Below, piece after piece: positions 1 to 8,478 of a stretch of DNA of 64,000 nt. The first letter of the stretch is position 1; each line of letters begins with the position of its first letter. This DNA is from Acrocarpospora catenulata (GTDB lineage: Bacteria > Actinomycetota > Actinomycetes > Streptosporangiales > Streptosporangiaceae), in assembly GCF_018476525.1 (NCBI RefSeq), contig NZ_JAHCST010000018.1:1-64000 (forward strand), read 5' to 3'. The notes beneath the pieces are model-generated. The model was not told the origin of the DNA, did not search any database, and saw only the letters and a list, made by a program, of their open reading frames with translations. Made by a program: the position numbers and the translations under genes.

Positions 1-222
1 ACATTGGCCGCGCCTCCGGCACGGCGGCCCGGCCGCTCTCAGCCGGCGTCTTCCCTCTCTCCGGTCGCTGCGCTCCCTACGTTCAGTCCAGACACCGGCG
101 CGGCCGGGCAAACCCCACATACGACTATGGGAAGTTGATTGCCGGGGATAATTCCGGACGTATTGCGGCCACCTTTTCGGTCTGAGCTCCGGCTTATCCG
201 GCTTTCGGTAGGGTCCAGCATC

Positions 223-882
223 ATGACCTCATTCAGCCGGATGGCCGTGCCCGCGCTGGCGGCGATGGCGCTGCTCGCCGCGTGCAGCGAAGCGACCCCG
301 GAAGCGTCGCCGACGACCTCCGCGCCAGCCGTGAGCTCCGCCGCCCCCACTCCGACGCCGGACGCTCCCTCGCCGACTCCGTCGCCCGTACCGGAAAGCC
401 CCACGCCGGATGCCGTGATCACGCCCGAAAAGGGCTACAACGAAGCCGACATCCAATTCGCGGCCTCGATGATTCCGCACCACCTCCAGGCTTTCGACCT
501 GACCCAGCTGGCCGCCACCCGGGCCGGGGACCAGTGGGTGCGTGACCTGGCTTCCCGCATCTACGGCCAGCTCGACCCCGAGGTCCGTACGCTCAAGAAC
601 TGGCTGGACGAATGGGGCGCCGAGCCGCTGCCGCGGGACCACAAGCTGCCCGGTGGGGTGAGCCGGGCCGACCTGGAGAAGTTGGCCGCCACCTCCGGGC
701 CCGCCTTCGACCGGCGCTTCCTCACGCTGATGATCGATCATCACGAGGGGGCGCTGACCCTGGCCAAGGCCGAGCAGGCCGAGGGCGCCTCCGCCGCCGC
801 CAAGGCCATGGCCGGCGGCATCGTGACCAGCCAGGAGGCCGAGATCAAGGAGATGAAGAAGTACCTGGCCCGGCTGAAGTAG
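223..882 (+). CDS. DUF305 family lipoprotein
   Basis: A 219-residue secreted lipoprotein. Residues 1-21 form a signal peptide ending in the lipobox LLAAC (lipidated Cys21), followed by a Pro/Ser/Thr-rich linker to about residue 65. The DUF305 domain then follows, with the paired motifs MIPHHLQAF and MIDHHEGAL. In this ferritin-like four-helix family these His pairs are thought to bind metal, often copper. The family's precise job is unknown; a role in periplasmic metal handling is inference. I chose the ATG at 223 rather than the upstream GTG at 139, because only this start puts the signal peptide at the N-terminus. It converges with the next gene 11 bp downstream. Confidence 0.88.
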   Translation: MTSFSRMAVPALAAMALLAACSEATPEASPTTSAPAVSSAAPTPTPDAPSPTPSPVPESPTPDAVITPEKGYNEADIQFAASMIPHHLQAFDLTQLAATRAGDQWVRDLASRIYGQLDPEVRTLKNWLDEWGAEPLPRDHKLPGGVSRADLEKLAATSGPAFDRRFLTLMIDHHEGALTLAKAEQAEGASAAAKAMAGGIVTSQEAEIKEMKKYLARLK

Positions 883-893
883 CCGCTGGGCCC

Positions 894-1481
894 CTAGGTC
901 TCGTAGGTGTCCAGCCGTGGGGGCAGCGCGTTCCAGGTGCAGAAGGCCGAGGACTCGTGCCCGGGGGCGAGGAAGGTGATCCGCAGCCAGTACGGCTCGT
1001 CCCAGACCTTCAGCTCGTAGCCGTCCGCCGGGGTGGCCGAGACCATGCGGCAGTCCCCGGCCCGGACGGCCACGACGGCCCGCCCGCCCTTCAACGTGAA
1101 GGTGTGCAGCACCTCGCCCGTCCCCGCCGAGGGCGTGCTCGGCGGCGGGGAGGGCCGGGGGGCCGGGTCCTGCTTGGCCGGGGCGGTCACCCTGACCGAC
1201 CGGGTCGGCCGGGGCGTGGGGCGCGTCTCCCGTGGGCTTGCCCTGGGAGTTTCCCGGGGGCGTGGGGTGCGCGTGGGCCGGGCGGTCGGGGTGGTCTCTG
1301 CCCGGGCCACCCCCGAGACCCCGGTCGGCGCCGCCACCACCATCGGAGCGGGCGGATCCTCGGCCAGCACGGTCGCGTGCAGTACCTCACCGACGCCCAG
1401 CCAGGCGACCCCCACCGCGAGCGCGGTGGCCCCGCACCAGGCGAGGGTGTAGCCGATTGCCCTGGGCAGGTGCATAAGCAC
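894..1481 (-). CDS. Secreted or membrane-anchored proline/arginine-rich protein
   Basis: A 195-residue protein of unknown function. One hydrophobic segment at residues 8-33 is a signal anchor or uncleaved signal peptide. Residues 45-120 are low-complexity Pro/Thr/Arg sequence, like a wall-spanning linker. The C-terminal 75 residues form a small globular domain with two cysteines (in GDCRMVS and AFCTWN) that could make a disulfide outside the cell. No family is recognised. It is transcribed away from the two-component pair and shares a divergent region of about 45 bp with it, so regulation by that system is possible but unproven. Confidence 0.7.
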   Translation of the reverse strand: MLMHLPRAIGYTLAWCGATALAVGVAWLGVGEVLHATVLAEDPPAPMVVAAPTGVSGVARAETTPTARPTRTPRPRETPRASPRETRPTPRPTRSVRVTAPAKQDPAPRPSPPPSTPSAGTGEVLHTFTLKGGRAVVAVRAGDCRMVSATPADGYELKVWDEPYWLRITFLAPGHESSAFCTWNALPPRLDTYET

Positions 1482-1525
1482 CGATTATGACCTAGATAAC
1501 CCGGATTGCCGTACCGTATCGGGCC

Positions 1526-2203
1526 ATGGCGACCGTTCTTGTGGTGGAGGACGACGAGTTCGTCCGCTCGGCGATCATCCGCGACCTGGTCGGGCGCAAC
1601 CACGCGGTGCGCAGCGCCGGGCGGGCCCTGGACGCGCTGCGTGACATCGCCCACTTCCCACCGGACGTGGTCATCCTCGACCTCGGCCTTCCCGACCTGG
1701 ACGGTTCCGAGGCGCTCAAGATGCTCCGCGCCATCTCCGACGTGCCGGTGATCGTGGCCACCGCGCGGGACGACGAACGGGAGATCGTGCGCATGCTCCG
1801 GGCCGGCGCCGACGACTACCTGATCAAGCCGTTCTCCGGTGAGCACCTGAACGCCCGCCTGGAGGCGCTGCTCCGCCGGGCCAGGTCGGCCCCCGCCGCC
1901 AAGGTCATCAGGGTGGGCGGCATCAGCCTCGACCCGGAGCGGCGGGAGGCGTACCTGGAGGGCGCGCCGCTGGAGCTCACCCGGCGCGAGTTCGACCTGC
2001 TCGCCTACCTGTGCGGGCGGCCCGGGGTGGTGGTCTCCCGCAAGGAGTTGCTGGCCGAGGTCTGGCAGCAGTCCTACGGCGACGACCAGACCATCGACGT
2101 GCATCTGTCCTGGTTACGCCGGAAGCTCGGCGAGACCGCCTCGCAGCCCCGCTACCTGCATACCGTGCGCGGGGTCGGCGTCCGGATCAGCGCCCCCAGG
2201 TAG
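1526..2203 (+). CDS. OmpR/PhoB-family response regulator
   Basis: A 225-residue DNA-binding response regulator. The receiver domain (1-120) has the acidic pair EDD near residues 8-10, phospho-acceptor Asp52 in ILDLGLPDLDG, and the conserved Lys101 in IKPF. The C-terminal winged helix (about 128-225) carries the family pattern LTRREFDLLAYL and the recognition-helix region QTIDVHLSWLRRKLG. The stop codon lies 6 bp before the histidine kinase start, so the two form one operon and should be cognate partners. The signal sensed is not evident; the neighbouring secreted proteins suggest an envelope theme only weakly. Confidence 0.93.
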   Translation: MATVLVVEDDEFVRSAIIRDLVGRNHAVRSAGRALDALRDIAHFPPDVVILDLGLPDLDGSEALKMLRAISDVPVIVATARDDEREIVRMLRAGADDYLIKPFSGEHLNARLEALLRRARSAPAAKVIRVGGISLDPERREAYLEGAPLELTRREFDLLAYLCGRPGVVVSRKELLAEVWQQSYGDDQTIDVHLSWLRRKLGETASQPRYLHTVRGVGVRISAPR

Positions 2204-2209
2204 GCCGCG

Positions 2210-3502
2210 GTGCGGCGGAGCCTGGCGCTGGTCGCGCTCGCGGTCACCGGCATGGTGGCCCTGGCCTTCCTCATTCCGCTGGCCGCCGTGGTCAAGGAGA
2301 TCGCCGAGACCCGGGCGCTGGCCGAGGCGGAACGCCAGGCCACCGCGCTGGTGCCCGCGCTGGTGGTGACCGGGGACGCCAAGCGCCTGGAACGCGCGCT
2401 GGCCAGCACGGCGGCCGGGGCCGCCGGGCGGCTGGCCGTGCACCTGCCGGACACCACCGTCGGCCATGCCCGGGCCTCGGCCGCCGACGTCGCCAGAGCC
2501 AGGGCGCAAACCCTGCGGGTCGCCGACGGCTACGTGCTGCTCCGCCCGGTCGCGCTGGACCGGGGCAGGACCGCCCTGATCGAGGTGTACGCGCCGGACG
2601 CCGACCTCACCCGGGGGGTGGCCACCTCCTGGGCGGTGCTCACCGGGGTCGCGGTGGCCCTGGTGGCCGGGTCCGTGCTGGTGGCCGACCGGCTCGGGGC
2701 CCGGGTGGTGCGGGCCACCCGGCGGCTCGGCGATGCGGCCACCGCGCTCGGCTCCGGCGACCTGTCGGTCCGCATCCAGCCGGACGGGCCGCCCGAGCTG
2801 GTCGCCGCCGGGCAGGCCTTCAACACCATGGCCGACCAGGTAGCCGGGCTGCTGGCGGCCGAACGCGAGCTGGCCGCCGACCTGTCGCACCGGCTGCGCA
2901 CCCCGCTCACCGCGCTCCGCCTCCAGCTCGGCGACCACGGCCCGGCCGCGGCCCAGGTGGACCGGCTGGAACGCGAGGTGGACGCCATCATCGAGGCGGC
3001 CCGCCGCCCGGCCCGCCCGGTGGCCGACCGGTGCGACGCGGCCGAGGTGCTCCGCGAGCGGCTGGCCTTCTGGTCGGCGCTGGCCGAGGACCAGGGCCGC
3101 CCGTGGGCCCTGTTCGGCGCCGACGCCCCGGCCCCCGTGCCGGTGGCCGCCGCCGAGCTGAGCGCGGTCATCGACGCCACCCTCGGCAACGTGTTCCGGC
3201 ACACCCCCGAGCGCACCCGCTTCACGGTCACCCTGCACCAGGGCAGCGGCATGGTCGGCATCCTGGTGGCCGACGCGGGCCCGGGCATCGCCGACCCGGA
3301 GGGCGCGCTGAAGCGCGGCCACAGCGGCGCCGGTTCGACCGGCCTCGGGCTGGACATCGCCCGCCGCCTGGCCGAGTCCACCGGCGGCAACGTCCGGGTG
3401 GAACGCTCGGCCCTGGGCGGCGCGGGAGTCCAGCTCTGGCTGCGCACCGACCCACCCAGGCCACGCTCCCGGCGGCTGCTCCGCCGATCGGGCATTTCAT
3501 GA
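2210..3502 (+). CDS. Two-component sensor histidine kinase
   Basis: A 430-residue membrane kinase starting at GTG. It has one transmembrane helix at residues 5-28, a short extracellular sensor of about 110 residues, a second helix near 138-160, and a HAMP region to about 215. The DHp domain has the H-box LSHRLRTPLTALR with phospho-acceptor His227. The catalytic ATPase domain shows N-box (ATLGNVFRHTP), DAGPGIAD and GLGLDIARRLAE motifs. Architecture and length match OmpR-type partner kinases. It follows the response regulator by 6 bp. The stimulus is unknown; the sensor is short and has no recognisable ligand domain. Confidence 0.92.
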   Translation: MRRSLALVALAVTGMVALAFLIPLAAVVKEIAETRALAEAERQATALVPALVVTGDAKRLERALASTAAGAAGRLAVHLPDTTVGHARASAADVARARAQTLRVADGYVLLRPVALDRGRTALIEVYAPDADLTRGVATSWAVLTGVAVALVAGSVLVADRLGARVVRATRRLGDAATALGSGDLSVRIQPDGPPELVAAGQAFNTMADQVAGLLAAERELAADLSHRLRTPLTALRLQLGDHGPAAAQVDRLEREVDAIIEAARRPARPVADRCDAAEVLRERLAFWSALAEDQGRPWALFGADAPAPVPVAAAELSAVIDATLGNVFRHTPERTRFTVTLHQGSGMVGILVADAGPGIADPEGALKRGHSGAGSTGLGLDIARRLAESTGGNVRVERSALGGAGVQLWLRTDPPRPRSRRLLRRSGIS

Positions 3503-3522
3503 CACTTCGGTAGAGTCGCCAC

Positions 3523-6500
3523 GTGGAATTCCGGGTGCTCGGCCCGATCACCGTGATCGGCGCGGATGGTGTGACGCTGGACCTCGGGACTTCCCAGCAG
3601 CGTGCCGTACTGGCGCTCTGCCTGCTCGCCGCGCCCCGGCCGGTCAGCGCGTCCCGGATCATCGACGCCCTCTGGGGCGAGGACCCGCCGCCCAGCGCGC
3701 TCAACACCGTGCAGTCGTACGTCTCCAAGCTCCGCCGTGTGCTGGAACCCGACAGGGTCCGGCGCGGCGCGGCGTCCATCCTGGTCAGCGGGCCGGGCGG
3801 GTACGCGGTGGACGTGCCGGCCGAACAGGTGGACCGGCGGCGGGCGGCGGCGCGGGCGGCCGAGGGGCGGCGGCTGCTGGCCGAGGGCGACCCCACACGG
3901 GCGGCCAGGCAACTGCGACTGGCCCTCAGCGAGTGGCGGGGCGACCCACTGACCGGATTCGAGGGCCAGCCCTGGGCCGAGGAGGAGCAGCCGGCGCTGG
4001 CCGAACTCCGGTTGGCCATCGTCGAGGACGCCGCCGAGGCCGAACTCGCCCTCGGCCGTGGCGCCGAACTGGTGTCCGAGCTGGCCCGGCTGGTCGCCGC
4101 GTACCCGACCAGGGAGCGGCTGCGGCGGCTCGGCGCGCACGCCCTCTACCAGGGAGGACGGCAGGCCGACGCGCTGGCCCTGCTGGCCGAGGGGCGGCGG
4201 CTGCTGGTCGGCGAGCTGGGCCTGGACCCCGATCCGCGCTCCCGGGAGTTGGAGTCCCGCATCCTCGCCCAGGACCCCGGGCTCATACCCACCCCGGCCA
4301 GCCCGGTGCCCGAACCTGCGGGGCCGGGCGGAGTGATCGGGCGGGACGCCGAGACCGCGCAGCTGCGGCGGGCCGTCGAGCGGCCAGGGCACCGGGTGGC
4401 GCTGGTCGCGGGGGAGCCCGGCATCGGCAAGACCAGCCTGGTCGAGGAGGTGGCCTGGAGCGTCCCCGACCAGCGGGTGGCCTTCGGGCGCTGCTGGGAC
4501 GGGGGCGGCGCGCCGCCGTTCTGGCCCTGGGTGCAGGCGCTGCGCGAGCTGACCGGCCGGGACGGCGAGTTGACCGAGATCACCGGCGCCACCGGCGAGT
4601 TCCCGATGTACGAGGCGGTGGCCCGGCTGCTCAACGGTGGCGGGCCCGTGCTGGTGGTGCTGGACGACCTCCAGTGGGCGGACGCCTCCTCGCTCCGGCT
4701 GCTGGAGTTCCTGGCCGCCACCCGGGCCTGCCCCGACCTGACCGTGCTGGCCACCTACCGGGACACCGAGGTGGGCGAGCCGCTGGCCCGGGCCCTGGCC
4801 GCGCTCTCCCGGCTGCCGCACGTGGAGCGGGTGACGCTCGGCGGGCTCTCGGAGGAGGCGGTGGCCGAATACCTGGCCCGGTCCGGCGCCGACCCCGCCC
4901 TGGCCGCGCGTGAGCACCGCCAGACCGGCGGGAACCCCTTCTACCTCGGCCTGCTCGGCTCCGGCGAACAGACGCCCGGCGCGGTGGCCGACGTGCTCAG
5001 GGGGCGGCTGGCCGCGCTGCCGCCCGGCGCCCACGACGTGCTCAGCACGGCCGCGCTGATCGGCAGGGAGACCGAGCTCGGCGTGCTGCTCGACGTGCTG
5101 GACGTGCTCGGCCTGCCCCGCGACCAGGTGCTCGACGTGCTGGACGCGGCGGTACGGGCCCGGCTGCTGACCGAACGTTCGCTTTCCTACGCCTTCAGCC
5201 ACGACATCGTGCGCGAGGTGCTCCGCGACGGGCTGGCCCCGCTGCGCCGCCGCCGCATGCACGCCCAGGTGGCGGCCGTGCTGGAACGGCGGGGCACACA
5301 TCTGGCCGAGCTCGCCTACCACTACCGGGAGGGGCTGGTCATCTCCGGCATGGCGGCCAAGGCCATCGACTACGCCCGCCAGGCCGCCCGGCACGCCTGC
5401 GACCAGTTCGCGTACGAGGACGCGGCCGCCCATCTGGCCTCGGCGGCAGAGCTGACCGGCCAGCTCCCGGTGACCGACCTGGCCCTCCGCTGCGACCTGC
5501 TCATCGAGCTGGCCGAGGCGCTCGCGGCTGCCGGGCTCAACTCGCGTGTGCACGCCGTACTGGACGAGGCCGCCGCCCTCGCCGACACCCTCGGCGACGG
5601 CGAACGCCTGGCCCGGGCCGCGCTCGGCTTCGCCGACCCGCTGCTGTGGGCCATGTACGAGGAGTGGACCGCCTCGGAGGCCTTGGTCGCCCGCATCGAC
5701 CTGGCCCTCCGGGACGACGCCGGGGACCGCTGGCGCTCGCCGTTGCTGGCCGCCTCCGCCATCATGGGCGCCTTCACCCGCCCGCTCGCGGAGAGTCGCG
5801 AACTGGCCGCCCGCGCCGTCACCGAGGCGACCGACGACCGCGCGTTGCTCCGCGCGCTGAGCGCCACCGAGATCCTCTCCCGAGGGCTGGCCTCCACCAC
5901 CGAACGGCAGGCCATCATCGCCCGCATGGCGGAAGCCGCCCGCGCCACCGGCGACCTGGTGGACGACTGGCTGGCCCGCGAAGCCGCCTACGTCGAACTG
6001 GTGGCAGAAGGCCGTCTCACCGAGGCCGACCCGATACTGTCCTGGCTCCGCGAAACCGCCACCGAACTCCGCCAACCCGCACTGATCGGCCTGGCGACCT
6101 GGCAGGCGGCCATCCGCGCCTACCTCGCCGGCGACCTGGACACCGCCATCGCCGAAGCCGACCAGGCCGCCCGCATCCACCCCGACGGCGCCCTCGGCCA
6201 GAACGGCCCTCGCCTCCGCGCCCTCCTCATGCGCGCCTTGTCCGCCCGCCTACACGGCGCCCCCGCCGAAGCCCTCACCCTCATCACCCAGGCGACCACC
6301 GACCCCACCGACAAGACGACAACCGCCCACGGCGCGACGACCACCCTTGCCGACGGTGCGACGACCACCCTTACCGACGGTGCGACGACCGCCCACGGTG
6401 TGACGGCCGCCCTTGTCGGCGGCGCGACGACCACCCTTGCCGACGGTGCGATGGCCGCCCTTGCCGACCAGCCGGCGTGGACCATCCTCCGCTGTCACGT

Positions 6501-6825
6501 CCTCCTCGACCTCGGTCACATCGACCAGGCCAGAAAGCTCTTCGCCACCTTCTCCGAAGACGGCTTCGCGGGTATCGACGGAGACCTCACCTACCGCTTC
6601 ATCCCCGACACCCTTACCCAGATCTGCCACACCCTCGCCGATCGCACCGCCGCCGAGGCCCTCTACACCCGCCTCCTCCCCAACACGGGCCGCCTCCTCG
6701 GCTGGTCGATCACCGACCTCTGCCTGTCCCGCCTCGCCGAAACCCTCAACCGCCCAGCCGACGCCGCCAGGCACCGCGCAGCGGCCCTGGATTTCATCAA
6801 CCGAGCCGGCTTGCCCCAGCCCTGA
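3523..6825 (+). CDS. AfsR/SARP-type transcriptional regulator with AAA ATPase and TPR regions
   Basis: An 1100-residue regulator. An OmpR-like winged helix lies at residues 1-95 and a bacterial transcriptional activation domain (BTAD) at about 100-245, together the SARP module. An AAA-type NTPase follows, with Walker A GEPGIGKTS near residue 300 and Walker B LVVLDDLQW near 385. The C-terminal half is a long helical TPR-like region. Such proteins activate nearby or distant genes, often for secondary metabolism; no biosynthetic cluster is seen here, so its target is unknown. It starts at GTG 20 bp after the kinase gene and could be co-transcribed. Residues about 935-985 hold an expanded 8-residue repeat, described separately. 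Confidence 0.9.
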   Translation: MEFRVLGPITVIGADGVTLDLGTSQQRAVLALCLLAAPRPVSASRIIDALWGEDPPPSALNTVQSYVSKLRRVLEPDRVRRGAASILVSGPGGYAVDVPAEQVDRRRAAARAAEGRRLLAEGDPTRAARQLRLALSEWRGDPLTGFEGQPWAEEEQPALAELRLAIVEDAAEAELALGRGAELVSELARLVAAYPTRERLRRLGAHALYQGGRQADALALLAEGRRLLVGELGLDPDPRSRELESRILAQDPGLIPTPASPVPEPAGPGGVIGRDAETAQLRRAVERPGHRVALVAGEPGIGKTSLVEEVAWSVPDQRVAFGRCWDGGGAPPFWPWVQALRELTGRDGELTEITGATGEFPMYEAVARLLNGGGPVLVVLDDLQWADASSLRLLEFLAATRACPDLTVLATYRDTEVGEPLARALAALSRLPHVERVTLGGLSEEAVAEYLARSGADPALAAREHRQTGGNPFYLGLLGSGEQTPGAVADVLRGRLAALPPGAHDVLSTAALIGRETELGVLLDVLDVLGLPRDQVLDVLDAAVRARLLTERSLSYAFSHDIVREVLRDGLAPLRRRRMHAQVAAVLERRGTHLAELAYHYREGLVISGMAAKAIDYARQAARHACDQFAYEDAAAHLASAAELTGQLPVTDLALRCDLLIELAEALAAAGLNSRVHAVLDEAAALADTLGDGERLARAALGFADPLLWAMYEEWTASEALVARIDLALRDDAGDRWRSPLLAASAIMGAFTRPLAESRELAARAVTEATDDRALLRALSATEILSRGLASTTERQAIIARMAEAARATGDLVDDWLAREAAYVELVAEGRLTEADPILSWLRETATELRQPALIGLATWQAAIRAYLAGDLDTAIAEADQAARIHPDGALGQNGPRLRALLMRALSARLHGAPAEALTLITQATTDPTDKTTTAHGATTTLADGATTTLTDGATTAHGVTAALVGGATTTLADGAMAALADQPAWTILRCHVLLDLGHIDQARKLFATFSEDGFAGIDGDLTYRFIPDTLTQICHTLADRTAAEALYTRLLPNTGRLLGWSITDLCLSRLAETLNRPADAARHRAAALDFINRAGLPQP
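6330..6470 (+). repeat. In-frame 24-bp tandem repeat inside the SARP-like gene
   Basis: About six copies of a 24-bp unit encode variants of the octapeptide GATTTLAD (GATTTLTD, GATTAHGV, GAMAALAD). The unit is a multiple of three, so copy-number change keeps the frame. It interrupts the C-terminal helical region and looks like a recent expansion. Effect on function is unknown. Confidence 0.8.
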
Positions 6826-6884
6826 GACGCCGCCGGCAAGTGGCAGCCAAGCCGCCCTCAAGCCCGCTCCGCGAAGGTGTCGGC

Positions 6885-7589
6885 ATGCTAGGACCACACC
6901 GCGTCGCACCCGACACCGTGCTCATTCCCCGCCTCGTCCCGCAGCCGGGCGGATTCGGCTACGTGAACTCGATGGTGATCACGGGCCGCGAACCGGTGCT
7001 GGTGGACACGGGCGCGGCCGAGCACCGCGATACCTGGCTGGAAGACGTCTTCTCCGTAGTCGACCCACCCGACGTACGCTGGATCTTCATCAGCCACCCC
7101 GACCCCGACCACATCGGCAACCTCCTCGTCGCCCTGAACCTCTGCCCCCAAGCCACCCTGGTGACCGCCCCCTCCCGCCACGCGCCCACCCACCAGCGCT
7201 CCCGCCCGATCACCGACGGCGAGTCCTTCCAGGCCGGCGACCGCGTCCTCACCGCCGTCCGCCCCCCGCTCTACGACGCCCCCACCACCTACGGCCTGTA
7301 CGACGACCGCAGCGGCGTCTACTGGTCAGCCGACTGCTTCGGCGCCGTGACCCAGACCCCCACCACCAACGCCACCGACCTCCCCGCCGACGACCACCTG
7401 GACGCCATCCACCACTTCGCCACCACCCTCAGCCCCTGGCACGCCTGGCTGGACCAGGCACGCTTCGGCCACTACCTCGACCACATCGCCACCATGGAAC
7501 TAACCGCCATCACCACCGCCCACGGCCCCACCATCACGGGCCACCGCATCTCCCGCACCTTCGAGACCATCCGACAGACCGCCTCATAA
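6885..7589 (+). CDS. Metallo-beta-lactamase-fold protein, flavodiiron-like metal site
   Basis: A 234-residue MBL-fold protein. The N-terminal strand region holds LVDTGAAEHRDTW. The metal motif reads HPDPDHIGN at residues 71-79, so the second His of the classical HxHxDH motif is replaced by Asp. In the oxygen-binding di-iron (ODP/flavodiiron) branch this position is Glu or Asp, which makes a di-iron site more likely than a zinc hydrolase site. There is no flavodoxin domain, so if redox-active it would need a separate partner. The substrate is unknown. The start is ATG at 6885, 59 bp after the SARP-like gene, and no better start is visible. Confidence 0.85.
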   Translation: MLGPHRVAPDTVLIPRLVPQPGGFGYVNSMVITGREPVLVDTGAAEHRDTWLEDVFSVVDPPDVRWIFISHPDPDHIGNLLVALNLCPQATLVTAPSRHAPTHQRSRPITDGESFQAGDRVLTAVRPPLYDAPTTYGLYDDRSGVYWSADCFGAVTQTPTTNATDLPADDHLDAIHHFATTLSPWHAWLDQARFGHYLDHIATMELTAITTAHGPTITGHRISRTFETIRQTAS

Positions 7590-7627
7590 GCCCGGCGCAG
7601 CGGAATGGTGAACGTGCCCGGCGGCCC

Positions 7628-7897
7628 TCACCGCGTGGCTGAGGACCGTGTCACCTTCTCGGGCGCAGTCCGCAGCTCACTCTCCAGGTCTTCGACAATT
7701 CGCTGGGTGAGCACCCGCAGGCGAGCCCTGCGCCCGGCCAGCTCCTCGGTGAAATCCCGCGCCGCCGGGCCCACCCACACCGCCTGGCCGGTGAACGCCG
7801 CATGGGCCGGATCCAGGGCCGTCTCCAGCTGTGCCGCGTGTGCCCGCACCTTCGTCAGCGCCCGCAGCAATTCCTCCCTACGGGGATTGGGCACCAT
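7628..7897 (-). CDS. Small WXG100-like helical protein
   Basis: An 89-residue, mostly helical protein. Two helices (about 5-28 and 42-78) flank a turn containing WVG at the middle, as in WXG100/ESAT-6-like proteins. The whole reading frame opens further upstream, but the ATG at 7897 puts the W-x-G motif in the expected central position. The upstream extension has a different, non-helical character and overlaps the divergent gene. It lies near a large protein with a similar helical N-terminus, on the same strand but separated by an oppositely transcribed gene. Type VII secretion is an inference from fold resemblance only; no ESX genes are in the window. Confidence 0.6.
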   Translation of the reverse strand: MVPNPRREELLRALTKVRAHAAQLETALDPAHAAFTGQAVWVGPAARDFTEELAGRRARLRVLTQRIVEDLESELRTAPEKVTRSSATR

Positions 7898-8007
7898 GTC
7901 CTGTGGTTCGGGGGCCAATGTTTCCCTCTCTCCCTGAAACAGCTGCGCGCTGTCCCCGGCGATATGAGATGGTGCGCTCAGACGGCCGACTCTTCGGAGG
8001 ATACCCA

Positions 8008-8478
8008 ATGCCCCGTTCCAACCGACGCCTTCTCGTACGGATCGGCGCGATACTTGCGGTGGCCGCTCTGGTTGTGGTGACCGCGCTGTACATGATTGGC
8101 TCCCCCCGTGAACAGGAACCAACGGCCGCCGAGGCGGGCGAAACCCTGAAGAAAGACATCCTTAAACTGCTCGAAGAGGTACGTGCTCGAAACATCCAGG
8201 TCACCGATCCTGGAGGTAAGGATGTTCCCTGCGGGAACGACGAGGTTAAACGCACCTTTGCTGCCACTGGTCTGGATTCCGCGCCGGAGCGGGAACCCAG
8301 CACTCTGAACTACATCATGATAGGCGCTATGGATCGGGTCGCCGACTACGCCCTCACCGACGTCCTGGACGAGCCGATTCGCATGGAAAACGAATCCACG
8401 AAAACAGCCATCCTGCTGAAGTCCACTGACGGAACTTATTCGGTGCAGGGCGAGACTGAGTGCCTCAGTCGGTCATGA
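8008..8478 (+). CDS. Membrane-anchored hypothetical protein
   Basis: A 156-residue protein with one N-terminal transmembrane helix (residues 9-31, preceded by basic residues) and an extracellular domain of about 120 residues. Two cysteines, in DVPCGND and GETECLS, probably form a disulfide. The start is fixed by a strong GGAGG ribosome site a few bases before the ATG. I recognise no family. It sits between two minus-strand genes with WXG-like features and converges with the larger one, the 3' ends overlapping by 14 bp. A partner role, for example immunity or anchoring, is speculation. Confidence 0.72.
   Translation: MPRSNRRLLVRIGAILAVAALVVVTALYMIGSPREQEPTAAEAGETLKKDILKLLEEVRARNIQVTDPGGKDVPCGNDEVKRTFAATGLDSAPEREPSTLNYIMIGAMDRVADYALTDVLDEPIRMENESTKTAILLKSTDGTYSVQGETECLSRS

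Noticed and set aside
2530-6180. A 1216-residue open frame on the minus strand
   Set aside because: It lies wholly over the histidine kinase and SARP-like genes, is low-complexity Gly/Arg/Pro, and is the usual antisense shadow in high-GC DNA.
3523-6825. Marker of an antibiotic gene cluster
   Set aside because: A SARP-like regulator alone is not enough; no PKS, NRPS, terpene or other biosynthetic core genes are in the window.
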